Source: Sphaerisporangium rubeum (GTDB lineage Bacteria > Actinomycetota > Actinomycetes > Streptosporangiales > Streptosporangiaceae). Taken from it: 64,000 bases of DNA. Numbering within the stretch: the stretch's first letter is position 1; the number at the start of each line of letters is the position of its first letter. Positions 15,819 through 25,403 of the stretch are shown here, piece by piece. The position numbers and the translations under genes were made by a program. Location: contig NZ_JACHIU010000001.1 in the NCBI RefSeq assembly GCF_014207705.1, positions 5,944,501 through 6,008,500 of the forward strand, given 5' to 3'. Below the pieces are notes generated by a model that ran no database searches, was not told where the DNA came from, and worked only from the letters and a program-made list of their open reading frames with translations.

Positions 15819-18683
15819 ATGAACAAGGTCGTGCACCCGCGTTCCGCCGGGGTTCCGGTGGAACGCGGGCCGAAGCGTTCGTCGGTGGTCACTCAGGAGG
15901 CGCGGGCCGGGTCGTACCCGTCGGCGGGACGCGAGCCGAAGCGTTCGCCGGTCGTGCAGCGGGGTGGTTCGTATCCGCTGACGGGACGCTGGCCGCTCGT
16001 CGGACGGGACGCGGAGCTGGGCCGGTTCGCCGAGGCGCTGGCGGACCGGTGGAGTCAGGGGTTCGTGGTGTGCGGCCCGCCGGGGGCCGGCAAGTCGCGG
16101 CTGGTGGAGGAGCTCGTCGTCGCGGCGGAGGCACAGGGGTACCAGGCGGTGCGCGCGGCGACGAGCGAGGCGGCGTCCACGGTGCCGTACGGCGCGGTGG
16201 CTCATCTGCTGCCGCCGGACGTGCATCCCGCCAACCCGGTCGCGGGGTTCATGTCGGTCTCACGTGCGCTGGCGGGGACACGGGACAGGCTCGTGGTGCT
16301 GGTGGACGACCTGAACCTGCTGGACCAGGCGTCGGTGGTGCTGATGCGGCAGCTCATGGACGTCGGCCTGATCTTCGTGGTCGGCGCGGTCACCTCCGGC
16401 GGCCCCGCGTCGGAGGCGGTGGCGGCGCTGCCGTGGGACGCCGGGGTGCACCGGGCCGACATCGCGGAACTCGGCGAGGACGCGGTGGACGAACTGCTGC
16501 GGGCCGTCCTCGGCGGGCCGGTGGGACGGCGGACGCTGCACGAGCTGGTCACGCTGTCGGGTGGCAACGCGCTCTACCTGCGGGAACTGGTCCTCGGCGC
16601 ACTGCGGGCCGGGACGCTCACCAGCGACGGGACGCTGTGGGAACTCGCCGGTGACCCGTGGCCGGTGACGCCGCGGCTGGCCGAGCTGGTCGGCGCGCGG
16701 CTCGCGGCGGCGGGTGAGACGGCGCGGCCGGTGCTGGAGACCCTGGCGTTGTGCGGGCCGTTCGGGCCGCTGGACCTTCCCGCTCCCCCGCGGACCCTCA
16801 TCGAGCTGGAACAGTCGGGCCTGGTCCGGGCCCGCGCCGAGGGCCGCAGGGTGTCGGTGGCCCTGGCCCATCCGCTGTACGGCACGGTGCTGCGGTCGCG
16901 GACCCCGCTGATCCGCCGTCGGGCCACGCTGCTGCGCCAGGCGGAACGGCTGGAGTCCTGCGGGGCCCGGCGGCCGGGGGACGCGCGGCGGGTCGCCGCG
17001 TGGCGGCTCGCGGCCACCGGCACGGCCGGTGCCGGTCTGCTCATACGGGCCGCCGAGGAGGCGTGCCGCGCCGGGGACCACGCGGGGGCCGCCGGTCTGC
17101 TGGCCGAGGTCCCCGAGGCGGAGCGCACCGGCGCGTTCGGCCTGCTGTACGGCGAGGCGCTGCTGGAGTCGGGCCGCGGCGACGAGGCCGAGGCGGTGCT
17201 CGCGGATGTGTGCGAGCGGGCCACGGAGCAGGAACGGCATGCCGCGCTGCGGCTGCGGGCCCGCAACCTGTTGCGCGCCGGCGCGGGGACCGAGGTGGCC
17301 CTGCGGCTCAACGGCCAGGCGCTGGACCGCGTCCCCGGCGGGATGGGCCGTGAACTGCTGCTGGCCGACCGGGCCGCGATCCTCACGATGTCGGGCCGTC
17401 CCGCCGAGGCGGTGGCCCTGCTGGACGCGCTGCCGCCGCGTCCGCCGCGGGACGGCGACCCGGCCGGCTGGCTGTGGGCCGCGACCGCGAAGGCGACCGG
17501 CCTCGCTTTGCTGAGCCGGACCCGTGAGGCCTGGAACCTCGCCACCGTGGCGTCCGGAATCGGGACTCCGGCGATGTCCGTCGCGGAGCGAGCCGGTTCG
17601 GCGCCGCATCCGGCGGCGGCGCTCACCCCGCTGGTGCCGCTCGTGCTGGCGGCGGCGGAGGACGGACGGCTGGCTGAGGCGCGGGACATCGCGGTCCGTG
17701 GGACGAAGAGCCCCGGGGACGACGTCGTGGCCGGTGGGGAGCCGCGGACGTGGATCGGTACGGGGCATGCGATGTGGGCCGCCACGGTGCGTGCGCGGGT
17801 GGAGTGGCTGGCGGGGCGGGTGGCGGCGGCGCGGTGCTGGTACGCGGAGGCGGCGGCGCTGGCGCGGGGACGCGGTCAGGTGCCGCCGATGCGGCTCGTC
17901 CTGTCGGGGTTGTGCGCGTCGGCGGCGGTGCTCGGTGACGTCGAGGCGGCGCGAGCCGCGCTCGTGGAGTTGCGCGCGTACCCGGCCACGCCGCTGTTCG
18001 CCGGTGAGGACCTGCTCGGGGAGGCGTGGCTGGCCGCGGCGGAGGGCCGTCTCGCCGAGGCGCGGGCCGTTCTGACCGGTGCCGCCGCGTCGGCGCGGGA
18101 CGCCGGACGGCCGGGGGCCGAGGCGTTGCTGCTCACCGACGTGGCACGTCTCGGCGGCGCCAGGCAGGTGACCGAGCGGCTGGCCGAGCTGGCCGAAGTG
18201 TGCGACGGCGCGCTGACGGCGGCGCACGCGCGGCTGGCGCACGCGCTGGCGGCGAACGACCCGGACGGGCTCACGCACGTGGCCGAGACGCTCGCGGGCC
18301 TCGGGGCCGATCTGCACGCCGCCGAGGCCGCGACCGTGGCCGCCGCGGCGTGGCGGCGCGAGGGCTCTCCCCGTCAGGCCGCCGCCGCGACGGCCCGCGC
18401 CGTGGAGTTGCGCTCGCGGTGCGAGGGAGCGGACACTCCTTTGCTCGCGGCCGGCCACGAAGCCGTTCCGCTGACCGTGCGCGAACGTGAGGTGGCTCTG
18501 CTGGCGGCCGGCGGGGTGCCGAGCAAGGACATCGCGCGGACGCTGGTGCTGTCGGTGCGCACCGTCGACAACCATCTGCAGAAGGTCTACACGAAGCTCG
18601 GTGTCACGACGCGCCGCGACCTGGCCGTTGTGCTCGGTGGGACGACGCACGGCGGACCGGCCGGGGACGGCGGCACGACATAG
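15819..18683 (+). CDS. Large ATP-binding LuxR-family regulator (LAL)
   Basis: The 954-residue protein has a P-loop ATPase with Walker A GPPGAGKS near residue 86 and Walker B VVLVDD near 165, a long TPR-like alpha-helical middle, and a C-terminal LuxR helix-turn-helix (LTVREREVALLAAGG to VRTVDNHLQKVYTKLG). LAL proteins are ATP-dependent transcriptional activators, often of secondary metabolism or sugar operons. The ATG at 15819 follows GAAGG. It lies 1.1 kb left of the Crp/Fnr gene that borders the PKS cluster, so it might serve the cluster, but nothing in the sequence proves this. The LuxR site geometry also differs from the palindromes found there. Confidence 0.85.
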   Translation: MNKVVHPRSAGVPVERGPKRSSVVTQEARAGSYPSAGREPKRSPVVQRGGSYPLTGRWPLVGRDAELGRFAEALADRWSQGFVVCGPPGAGKSRLVEELVVAAEAQGYQAVRAATSEAASTVPYGAVAHLLPPDVHPANPVAGFMSVSRALAGTRDRLVVLVDDLNLLDQASVVLMRQLMDVGLIFVVGAVTSGGPASEAVAALPWDAGVHRADIAELGEDAVDELLRAVLGGPVGRRTLHELVTLSGGNALYLRELVLGALRAGTLTSDGTLWELAGDPWPVTPRLAELVGARLAAAGETARPVLETLALCGPFGPLDLPAPPRTLIELEQSGLVRARAEGRRVSVALAHPLYGTVLRSRTPLIRRRATLLRQAERLESCGARRPGDARRVAAWRLAATGTAGAGLLIRAAEEACRAGDHAGAAGLLAEVPEAERTGAFGLLYGEALLESGRGDEAEAVLADVCERATEQERHAALRLRARNLLRAGAGTEVALRLNGQALDRVPGGMGRELLLADRAAILTMSGRPAEAVALLDALPPRPPRDGDPAGWLWAATAKATGLALLSRTREAWNLATVASGIGTPAMSVAERAGSAPHPAAALTPLVPLVLAAAEDGRLAEARDIAVRGTKSPGDDVVAGGEPRTWIGTGHAMWAATVRARVEWLAGRVAAARCWYAEAAALARGRGQVPPMRLVLSGLCASAAVLGDVEAARAALVELRAYPATPLFAGEDLLGEAWLAAAEGRLAEARAVLTGAAASARDAGRPGAEALLLTDVARLGGARQVTERLAELAEVCDGALTAAHARLAHALAANDPDGLTHVAETLAGLGADLHAAEAATVAAAAWRREGSPRQAAAATARAVELRSRCEGADTPLLAAGHEAVPLTVREREVALLAAGGVPSKDIARTLVLSVRTVDNHLQKVYTKLGVTTRRDLAVVLGGTTHGGPAGDGGTT

Positions 18684-18760
18684 CGCGAACCGGCCAGGGA
18701 CGTCGGCACGACGCGCCGCGAACCGGCCGCGCGAGGTGACGGAACCTGACACTCCCTACC
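18684..18760 (+). repeat. Short imperfect direct repeats just after the LuxR stop
   Basis: A unit of about 34 bp (ACCGGCC, GGGACG, CGGCACGAC, CGCGA) appears at the 3' end of the LuxR gene (from about 18656), again at about 18690, and as a partial third copy at about 18723. It looks like a local duplication of the gene's terminal codons. The rest of the 291-bp gap before the next gene holds nothing recognised. Confidence 0.5.
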
Positions 18761-18974
18761 CATGAGGTTTGTTTTCATCACGGCCACCGCGCGACCAGAA
18801 ACGGTCCGGCCGTCACACCACGGCGAGAAATCCGCACTTTTCCAGGCGTTCTCCACAGCAGCCGGAGAATGCCGACCCGCACCGGAACCTTTTATTCGAA
18901 CCCGGCACAACAACCGGCCTCTCCCCTGCAAATTCCCAGGTTTGCCACCGTTCGAAGCGGTCAGAGGAGAACGC

Positions 18975-19688
18975 ATGAGCGAAAACCTGCAACCCGTTCC
19001 CGATGACTGGTCGAGGGCTCTCGCCATTGTGGCGCATCCCGACGACATGGAGTTCGGCTGCGCCGGCGCGGTGGCGGCATGGACGGCGGCCGGTAAACAC
19101 GTCGATTACCTGCTGCTGACCCGCGGCGAGGCCGGTATCGACGGCATGTCCCCCGACGAGGCGGTCAAGGTGCGCGAGGAGGAACAGCGGGCCAGCGCGG
19201 CGATCTGCGGTGTGGAGTCCGTGGAGTTCCTCGACTACGCCGACGGCACCATCGAGTACTCGGTGGGGCTGCGGCGCGACCTCGTCGCGGCCATCCGGCG
19301 GCACCGGCCCGAGCTGCTGATCACCTTCACCCACCACGACATCACCTACACCGGCAAGTGGAACTCCCCCGACCACCGCAACACCGGCCGCGCGGCCCTC
19401 GACGCGGCGCTGGACGCCGGCAACCGGTGGATCTTCCCCGACGCCGGGGAGCCGTGGAACGGCGTCAAGTACGCCGCCGTCGCCGGCTCGACCAGCCCGA
19501 CGCACGCCGTGGACGTCACCGACTCCCTCGACGTCGCGGTGGCGTCGGTCGAGGCCCACGCCGCGTACCTCGCGGGTCTCGGTCTTCCCGAAGGCGCGGC
19601 ACGCGGCCCGCTGGAGGGCTTCACCCGGGCCACCGGCGAGCGGTTCGGCGGCCGGCCCGCGATCCCGTTCGAGCTGGTGAAGTTCTGA
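18975..19688 (+). CDS. PIG-L-family N-acyl deacetylase
   Basis: The 237-residue product has the zinc motif AHPDDME near residue 22 and the downstream THHD-type block (ITFTHHD) followed by NSPDHRNTG, as in the LmbE/MshB/PIG-L fold. Members remove acetyl or other acyl groups from sugar amines or from metabolite-linked GlcNAc. The ATG at 18975 has an ideal AGAGGAGA site; upstream in-frame codons lack one. It ends at a 16-bp terminator facing the Crp gene. Its role could be tailoring for the adjacent cluster or general metabolism, and neither is demonstrable here. Confidence 0.82.
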   Translation: MSENLQPVPDDWSRALAIVAHPDDMEFGCAGAVAAWTAAGKHVDYLLLTRGEAGIDGMSPDEAVKVREEEQRASAAICGVESVEFLDYADGTIEYSVGLRRDLVAAIRRHRPELLITFTHHDITYTGKWNSPDHRNTGRAALDAALDAGNRWIFPDAGEPWNGVKYAAVAGSTSPTHAVDVTDSLDVAVASVEAHAAYLAGLGLPEGAARGPLEGFTRATGERFGGRPAIPFELVKF

Positions 19689-19712
19689 CGTGCGCGAACA
19701 TCCCGGAAACGC

Positions 19713-19750
19713 CGACGAGCCCTGGAGTTCCGGGACTCCAGGGCTCGTCG
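19713..19750. terminator. Perfect 16-bp bidirectional terminator
   Basis: Arms 19713-19728 and 19735-19750 are exact complements with a 6-nt loop, placed between the convergent PIG-L and Crp/Fnr genes. This marks a natural left boundary of the cluster transcription. Confidence 0.8.
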
Positions 19751-19757
19751 GGGGACG

Positions 19758-20441
19758 TCAGAACCAGCCGCCGACGCCGTTGACGTACTCGGTGAGCCGC
19801 TTCTCGTTGACCAGCAGGAACGGTCCCGACACCGGCATCACCAGGCCGGCGTCCTTGAACCTCTTCAGGAAGTAGCCGACGCGGGACCGGGTGGTGCCGA
19901 CCATGCCGGACAGCTCCTCCTGGGTGATGCGGTCCTCGATGGCGAGCAGGTGGTCGGCGCGCTTCTTGCCGAGTTTCCTCGACAGCCGCAGCAGCACGGC
20001 GGCGAGGCGCTGCTCGCTGTCCATCGTCACCATCGTGGTGATCACCTGCTGCTGCTCGGTGAGCCGCGCCGCGAGGTGGTCGATGAAGCCGTCCAGGAGC
20101 TTCTGGTCGGCCATGGCGGCGCGGAAGCCCGCCACGGGGATGCGCCTGACCCAGGAGGTGCGCATCACGGTCGCGGTCTCGCTGCGCTCGGCCCCGAGGA
20201 GGGACGACTCCCCGAAGATGTCCCCGGCGGTGTAGATCGATAATAGACACTCCTTGCCGCAGCGCGCGTAGGTCTGGGTCTTGACCTGGCCGCTCTCGAC
20301 GAGGTAGAGGTGCGAGTCACGCTCTCCGCAGTTGTAGATATTCGTTCTCTTCGGATATCGGATCGATGTGGCGCCGAGCGCGTCGCTCGCCGCGAATGAC
20401 CTTAGCTCGTCCCTGAACTGCGAAGTCCGCACTGCAGTCAT
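19758..20441 (-). CDS. Crp/Fnr-family transcriptional regulator, likely cluster activator (LnmO-like position)
   Basis: The 227-residue protein has a cyclic-nucleotide-binding-type beta roll (about 25-130, GDIFGESSLL), a long dimer helix, and a C-terminal winged helix-turn-helix (ITQEELSGMVGTTRSRVGYFLKRF). Arg as well as Ser occurs in the recognition helix. No four-Cys Fe-S set like that of Fnr is evident. The leinamycin cluster is known to be activated by LnmO, also of the Crp family. Five TGCTCA-N4-TGAGCA palindromes in this cluster have the half-site spacing and, at four, the -41.5 position expected for such an activator. Assigning them to this protein is an inference from proximity and geometry. 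Confidence 0.85.
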   Translation of the reverse strand: MTAVRTSQFRDELRSFAASDALGATSIRYPKRTNIYNCGERDSHLYLVESGQVKTQTYARCGKECLLSIYTAGDIFGESSLLGAERSETATVMRTSWVRRIPVAGFRAAMADQKLLDGFIDHLAARLTEQQQVITTMVTMDSEQRLAAVLLRLSRKLGKKRADHLLAIEDRITQEELSGMVGTTRSRVGYFLKRFKDAGLVMPVSGPFLLVNEKRLTEYVNGVGGWF

Positions 20442-20521
20442 GCCCGCACCTCGTGACTTTGGCCTCCCCTTACCAAAGACCCCTATACCCGCACATCACA
20501 AAAGAAACGGGGAGAGTAAAA

Positions 20522-21694
20522 TCAAGTACGGTCACTCGTACGACTGAAGGCAGACAGGGAGTCGATAAAGTCCCCCAGCAGGGACATCAAATCCGGGTCA
20601 CCCTTGAAGAGCGAAATATGATCACCGTGCCGCCGGACATGCAGGGTCGCGTCCGGCAGCGTGTGCGCCACCACCTTCGATCCGTCGGGGGACGCCGTCG
20701 CGTCGTCGGTGCTGGTGACCACCAGCACCGGCCGGTCGAGACCCGCCAGCCACGGCGTCACGTCGGTCCTCATGATCGCGCCGTTCAGCTTGCAGTACCG
20801 GTGCAGCAGCCCCGGCGTGGCATACGGGTAGACCACCAGGTGCGCGAGGTCCGGCGGGACCGCCGACAGCATGGTCTGGCACAGCACCGGGTGGATCATG
20901 GCGGCCTTCTCCGGCGCCGCGGCCCCCATCTCCATGAGCGCCACGAGGTTCTGCTGGTGTGAGGTCTTCTCCGCCGACGGCACCCCGGCGAAGTCGCCGT
21001 GCCACAGGCTCAGCGACCCGACTCGCGCGGCGTCGCGCCGCGCGGCGGCCAGCCCGATGACCGCGCCGCCGCACAGGCACATCAGGTGCGCGGCCCCGAC
21101 GCCGAAGTGGTCCATGACGGCCAGCAGGTCGCCGGCCTGCGCGTCGATGTCCGCCGGCAGCGCGCCACCGGCGTCGATGTGGCCGAACAGGCCGCGGCTC
21201 TCCCAGGTGACCACGAAACGGTCGCGGGCCAGGAACCGCATCCACTGCTCCGACAGCCGGGCCGGCATGCCGCACGGCGTCACGATGACCACGGCCGGGT
21301 CCTCGCGCCGGCCCGCCGTGTACGCCGGCAGCGGCGGGCCGCCACCGGGCACGGGGACCTCCTCACGGGTGGCGAACCCCTCGAAGGCGGCCCCGGTGAC
21401 CTCGGCCGCGGTGCGTTCGACCACCTCCAGCGGCACGTCCGGGTCCAGCGCGCGGCGCCGGAGGTCCAGGTGCTCGCTCAGCACCCGTTCGAACACCCCG
21501 AGCTCACCGGTGTCACCGGTGAGCCGGAACTCCGGTGCGCGAAGCCGCTCCGCCATCCGGTTGAGCAGGGAGGCGACCTCAGCCGGACCGGCCACGCGCA
21601 CCGGATGATCGAGGACCCCCGCGAGGGGCCGCGCCGACAGCACGGCCTCCGCGAGGCGTGTCAGTTCCGTCGTCTCGGCGGTCACCGGCATCAC
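20522..21694 (-). CDS. SyrC-like aminoacyl/chloroaminoacyl transferase with Cys nucleophile
   Basis: The 390-residue alpha/beta-hydrolase has a nucleophile elbow that reads CLCGG, so Cys208 replaces the usual Ser; likely partners are His in [10 protein letters not shown] and an Asp in TSTDDA. SyrC (syringomycin) and CmaE (coronamate) are Cys-dependent enzymes of this fold that move (chloro)aminoacyl groups between stand-alone carrier proteins and the assembly line. Its ATG overlaps the halogenase stop by 4 nt, and it is the last gene of the A-PCP/halogenase operon. The expected role is to move chlorothreonyl from the PCP at 22653-24407 to an NRPS carrier outside the window. An ordinary thioesterase is less likely given the Cys. 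Confidence 0.75.
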   Translation of the reverse strand: MMPVTAETTELTRLAEAVLSARPLAGVLDHPVRVAGPAEVASLLNRMAERLRAPEFRLTGDTGELGVFERVLSEHLDLRRRALDPDVPLEVVERTAAEVTGAAFEGFATREEVPVPGGGPPLPAYTAGRREDPAVVIVTPCGMPARLSEQWMRFLARDRFVVTWESRGLFGHIDAGGALPADIDAQAGDLLAVMDHFGVGAAHLMCLCGGAVIGLAAARRDAARVGSLSLWHGDFAGVPSAEKTSHQQNLVALMEMGAAAPEKAAMIHPVLCQTMLSAVPPDLAHLVVYPYATPGLLHRYCKLNGAIMRTDVTPWLAGLDRPVLVVTSTDDATASPDGSKVVAHTLPDATLHVRRHGDHISLFKGDPDLMSLLGDFIDSLSAFSRTSDRT

Positions 21695-22638
21695 CGCGTG
21701 ACGAACGGGTGTCCGGTGGTGGTGGCCGTCGCGATGCGGTTGTGCGGGTTGCCGTTGTGTCCCGCGACCAGCACCGAGCCGTACCGGTCCAGGCTGACCC
21801 GGCCGCCGTACTCCTCGATCACGTCGGTGTCGGGGTACACCCGCACCTTCGTCGGCACGTACCGGGACGCGAAGCCGAGCCGCATCTCGTCGGTACGGCC
21901 CGAGTGCGGCAACGACGCGTGCATCAGCGTCGACCAGAACAGGATGGCCTCACCCGGCCGCATGACCATCGAGACGGCCTGCGACTCGTCGGGCTTCCAG
22001 TCGGGATCCTTCTGCAGCTCCCGGTAGTCATAGCCGAAGAAGCCGCGCCGCACGCCGTCCTTCTCCTCGGCGTTGATCTTGTCCGGGTCGTAGTGCATCT
22101 TCTTGGTCTCGTCGTAGAACATCGTCTGATGCGTGCCGGGGATGAACTGCAGGCAGCCGGTCTCCTCGTTGGCCTCGGTGAACGCCGTCCAGACGGTGAT
22201 GGTGCCGCCGAACTCCTCGTCCTCGGGCCACACGATCTGCGGCTGACCCGACGCGTTGGCGAACGTGTCGGCCTGGTGCCAGTCGGTGCCCTCGTCACCG
22301 GGGTACTTGGGGAAGAACTCGGTGCGCCAGCACAGCACGTCCGGTCCGAGCACGCTGGAGACGCGGTCGACGATCTCGGGCCGGCTGACGTGGTCGGCCA
22401 GGAACGTCGAGTCCAGGTGCCGGTCGTAGTTGGAGATGTTGGTGTTGCCGGAGGACGCGGCCTCCTCCTGGTACACGGCGTTGCTGCGGTCCATGAGCCG
22501 CAGCCGCTCGCGCCGCCAGGCGGCCTTCATCTCGTCGATCTCGTACACCTTGAACGGCCCGAAGTATCCCTGCGTGTGGAAGGTCTTCAGCTCGTCGGGG
22601 GTCATGGCGAAACCGGCCTGTGTCCGGATGTCCTGCAT
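21691..22638 (-). CDS. SyrB2-like non-heme Fe(II)/alpha-ketoglutarate halogenase
   Basis: The 315-residue product belongs to the phytanoyl-CoA dioxygenase fold, but its metal site reads WHQAD: His121 and Ala123, with His240 in [12 protein letters not shown]. In SyrB2 these are His116, Ala118 and His235, so all three are offset by exactly five. The Ala opens the coordination site for chloride, which separates halogenases from hydroxylases. Arg253 and Arg259 (EMRLGFASR) match the co-substrate/chloride-pocket arginines with the same offset. The expected reaction is gamma-chlorination of a PCP-tethered aliphatic amino acid, L-Thr given the neighbouring A domain. The start at 22638 has a GGAAGGG site 14 nt before. 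Confidence 0.9.
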   Translation of the reverse strand: MQDIRTQAGFAMTPDELKTFHTQGYFGPFKVYEIDEMKAAWRRERLRLMDRSNAVYQEEAASSGNTNISNYDRHLDSTFLADHVSRPEIVDRVSSVLGPDVLCWRTEFFPKYPGDEGTDWHQADTFANASGQPQIVWPEDEEFGGTITVWTAFTEANEETGCLQFIPGTHQTMFYDETKKMHYDPDKINAEEKDGVRRGFFGYDYRELQKDPDWKPDESQAVSMVMRPGEAILFWSTLMHASLPHSGRTDEMRLGFASRYVPTKVRVYPDTDVIEEYGGRVSLDRYGSVLVAGHNGNPHNRIATATTTGHPFVTR

Positions 22639-22652
22639 CGGTGATCCCTTCC

Positions 22653-24407
22653 TTACGCGTTCTGTCGTTCCTCGACACAGGCGGCCAGGCCGCGCACCGT
22701 CGCCTCGTCCGTCTCCGCGCCGGTGAGCGCGAGACCGTAACGGTCGTTGATCTGCGCGATGATGCGGGTCAGCGCGAGCGAGGTCGCGCCGAGGTCGAAC
22801 AGGTCGGTGTCGAGCGGGATGTCGTCGCGGTCGAGCACGTCGGCGACGATGCGCCGCACGACCCGTTCCGGCGGCACCTCGTCGGATGTGTCGGGCCGCT
22901 TCGCCTGGTCGATCAGAGCGCCGCGGTCCACCTTTCCCTGCAGGGTCATGGGTATCTCCGCAATGGTGTGTATCTGGGATGGACGTGCGTGGACCGGCAG
23001 TTCCTCGGCCGCACGCGCGGTGAGCGCCTTCGTCAGCTCCTCGTGGTCCGTGCCGTCCGACGGCACGACGAACGCGAGCAGGCGCACGTCGCCTTCGCCG
23101 AAGTCGCGTGGCGCGACGACCGCGCCGGTGACCCGCGGGTCCCCGAGCAGGCACAGCTCGACCTCGCGGGGCTCGATGCGGAAACCACGCACCTTGATCT
23201 GGTCGTCGGCCCGGCCGACGTAGGCGTACTCGCCGCCTGGCAGCCGCACCGCCACGTCACCCGTGCGGTACAGCCGGGTGCCGCCGGCGTCCTCGGCGAA
23301 CCGCTCCGCCGTCAGCTCGGGACGGTCGAGGTACCCGCGCGCGAGGCCCGCTCCGCCGACGTACAGCTCGGCGGCCACGCCGTCCGGCACCTCGCGGCCC
23401 GCGGCGTCGAGCAGCCGCAGCGACAGGTCGGGGATCGGCACCCCGATCGGGCTGATCTCCGGGTGCCGCAGGTCGTCGGCGAGCACCCGCCGGTACGTCA
23501 CGTGCACGGTGGTCTCGGTGATGCCGTACATGTTGACCAGCTCGGGTTTCTCGTCGCCGTACCGCTCGATCCACGATCCGAGCACCTCGACGTCCAGCCG
23601 TTCGCCGCCGAAGACGACGTGCCGCAGGCGGAACGGCGACGGCTCGCGCCGGCGCGCGTCCGCCGCGACCAGGTGGCGGAACGCCGACGGGGTCTGGCTG
23701 AGCGCCGTGACCCCCTCGGTGAGCAGCAGCTCGCGGAACGCCTCGGGGGACCTCGCGACGTGCGCGGGGACGATGACGAGCCGGCCGCCGTACAGCAGCG
23801 CGCTCCAGATCTCCCACACGGAGAAGTCGAAGCTCACCGAGTGGAACATCGTCACGACGTCGTTCTCGTCGAACCCGAACCACTGCTCGGTCCGCTCGAA
23901 CAGCCGCACGGCGTTGCGGTGCTCGACCAGGACGCCTTTCGGCGCGCCGGTCGAACCCGAGGTGTAGATGACGTACGCGAGGTCGCCGTCGGTGACGTCA
24001 TCGGCGGGTTCGCCGGGCTCACCGGGCTCGTCGATCCACACGGTGCGCACCGGCCGGTCTTCGAGCACTGCGGCGACCCGTGACACCGCGACGACGGTCG
24101 TGACGCCGCTGTCGGCCAGCAGGTACTCGATGCGTTTGTCCGGATATGTGGGGTCGATGGGGACGTAGGCCCCGCCGGCCTTCAGGATGCCGAGCAGCCC
24201 GACGATCATCTCGACGCTCCGGTCGGCGCACAGCCCCACGAGGACGCCGGGCCCGACCCCGAGTGCGCGCAGCCTCGGCACGAGGCCGTCGGCGCGCGCG
24301 TCGAGGTCCCCGTAGGAGATCTCCTCACCGGGGGTGGACACGGCGATCCTGCCGGGGTGCGCCGCGGCGCGCTCGGCGAAGATCTGGTGCAGGCATCGGC
24401 CGGTCAT
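22653..24407 (-). CDS. NRPS A-PCP didomain predicted to load L-threonine (SyrB1-like)
   Basis: The 584-residue protein has adenylation cores ([30 protein letters not shown]) at about 1-500 and a PCP at about 505-580 with the carrier Ser in LGATSLAL. Reading the specificity pocket by alignment to PheA in my head gives D-F-W-S-V-G-M-V-H-K. This differs from the common Thr code DFWNIGMVHK at two positions and is Thr-like. It has no condensation domain, as expected for a protein presenting an amino acid to a stand-alone halogenase. Its ATG overlaps the stop of the upstream gene by 4 nt, and the halogenase follows after 14 bp. Confidence 0.85.
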   Translation of the reverse strand: MTGRCLHQIFAERAAAHPGRIAVSTPGEEISYGDLDARADGLVPRLRALGVGPGVLVGLCADRSVEMIVGLLGILKAGGAYVPIDPTYPDKRIEYLLADSGVTTVVAVSRVAAVLEDRPVRTVWIDEPGEPGEPADDVTDGDLAYVIYTSGSTGAPKGVLVEHRNAVRLFERTEQWFGFDENDVVTMFHSVSFDFSVWEIWSALLYGGRLVIVPAHVARSPEAFRELLLTEGVTALSQTPSAFRHLVAADARRREPSPFRLRHVVFGGERLDVEVLGSWIERYGDEKPELVNMYGITETTVHVTYRRVLADDLRHPEISPIGVPIPDLSLRLLDAAGREVPDGVAAELYVGGAGLARGYLDRPELTAERFAEDAGGTRLYRTGDVAVRLPGGEYAYVGRADDQIKVRGFRIEPREVELCLLGDPRVTGAVVAPRDFGEGDVRLLAFVVPSDGTDHEELTKALTARAAEELPVHARPSQIHTIAEIPMTLQGKVDRGALIDQAKRPDTSDEVPPERVVRRIVADVLDRDDIPLDTDLFDLGATSLALTRIIAQINDRYGLALTGAETDEATVRGLAACVEERQNA

Positions 24408-25321
24408 GTCGCGTACATCCCCCAGTGGTGCGGGGTGAGCGCGACGTCCTCCATGCTGGCCGGCAGGAACATGCGGGCCCAGGTGCCGCCGCCGCGCTCG
24501 GCGGAGATGCGCTCCTGGAAGTACAGGTCGCGGACCTTCTCGTCCTTCACGTGCAGCGACAGGACCTTGTAGTAGGTCGCGAGCGACTTCAGGTGGATGA
24601 GCCAGTGGATGCGGTCGGCGGTGCCGAAGGCCTCCTCGTACACGAAGACCGTGGCCTCGCCGGGGAGGTTCTCGTTGATGGACTCGGCGGCCTCGCGCGC
24701 GAAGGTGCGGCCCTCGGAGCGGAAGTCGTAGTCGAGCACCGCGGTGCGGTGCAGCAGCAGGCCGCAGTTGCCGGAGTGCAGGATCTGCTCCGACGGCAGC
24801 GGCACCTGCTCGCGCGCGCCGGGGAGGCCGCTGATGGGGCCCTGCTGGGTGTACTGCGCGGTGCTGCGTTCGCGTTCGCCGTCGACCTTGGTGCCGTACA
24901 TCCCCCAGAACTGCGGCAGCAGGACGGTCTCCCGCATGCTGCCGTCCACGAACATCTGCTCCCAGCCGGCGCCTTCGGCGGGACCGGGCTTGGCGACGTT
25001 CTCGCGGTACTCCTCGTCGGCGGTCCCCATGTGGACCATGGCCTCGTAGGCGTCCAGTGAGCTGAGGTGGATGAGCCAGTGCAGCTTGTCCTTGGTGCCG
25101 AACGTCTCCTCGTACACGTAGACGCTGGCCACCCCGACCTGCTTGGCGGTCACGACCTCGGCCATCATGCGGGCGAACTTGCGGCCCTCGGCGTGGAAGC
25201 CGTTCTTCAGCTGGGCCGTGCGTTCGACGATCACTCCGGCGTTACCGGAATTGAGGAGATCCGCTGCGGGGACCGAGGTCTGCTGCTCGGCCGGCGGAAT
25301 GACCGGACTCGGATTTGTCAT
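24404..25321 (-). CDS. Internally duplicated barrel-like protein, possibly DUF6039
   Basis: The 305-residue protein consists of two homologous halves, about 20-140 and 175-305. Each contains in order a SGNxG start, an RxFAR helix, an ExxFGTxDxxHWLIHLxSL block and a terminal WGMY. The pattern suggests a tandem alpha/beta (dimeric-barrel-like) domain working as a pseudo-dimer. I recall similar proteins as DUF6039 but cannot verify it. It is the first gene of the operon driving the Thr A-PCP, halogenase and shuttle, under palindrome 25382-25397, so it probably acts in chlorothreonine handling or a cyclisation. No catalytic motif is evident. Confidence 0.7.
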   Translation of the reverse strand: MTNPSPVIPPAEQQTSVPAADLLNSGNAGVIVERTAQLKNGFHAEGRKFARMMAEVVTAKQVGVASVYVYEETFGTKDKLHWLIHLSSLDAYEAMVHMGTADEEYRENVAKPGPAEGAGWEQMFVDGSMRETVLLPQFWGMYGTKVDGERERSTAQYTQQGPISGLPGAREQVPLPSEQILHSGNCGLLLHRTAVLDYDFRSEGRTFAREAAESINENLPGEATVFVYEEAFGTADRIHWLIHLKSLATYYKVLSLHVKDEKVRDLYFQERISAERGGGTWARMFLPASMEDVALTPHHWGMYAT

Positions 25322-25354
25322 CGCTAGGACTCCGTCTTTTCTCGGTTGTTCGTC

Positions 25355-25397
25355 ACGCTAGTCCGGGCCGCGCGAGCCGCCTGCTCAAAACTGAGCA
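25355..25397 (-). promoter_or_regulatory. Crp/Fnr-type activator palindrome and -10 box, site A
   Basis: TGCTCA (25382-25387), AAAC, TGAGCA (25392-25397) extend to 7-bp arms. On the minus strand a TAGCGT hexamer lies at 25360-25355, starting 22 nt past the palindrome. Transcription would start near 25348, 27 nt before the ATG at 25321. This puts the palindrome centre at about -41.5. It drives the DUF6039-like/A-PCP/halogenase/shuttle operon. Confidence 0.65.
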
Positions 25398-25403
25398 GGC
25401 CTC

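Noticed and set aside
14289..16226. 645-residue minus-strand frame over the protease and LuxR start
   Set aside because: Antisense to the protease with a clear catalytic triad, with a biased composition and no motif.
15819..18683. LuxR protein as the regulator of the TGCTCA palindromes
   Set aside because: Possible in principle, but the palindrome's arm spacing and the -41.5 position fit Crp/Fnr better, and a Crp/Fnr gene directly borders the cluster.
21691..22638. Phytanoyl-CoA dioxygenase-type hydroxylase
   Set aside because: Hydroxylases of this fold need His-x-Asp/Glu. Here the third position is Ala123 and the spacing of His121/His240 matches SyrB2, so a halogenase is the better call.
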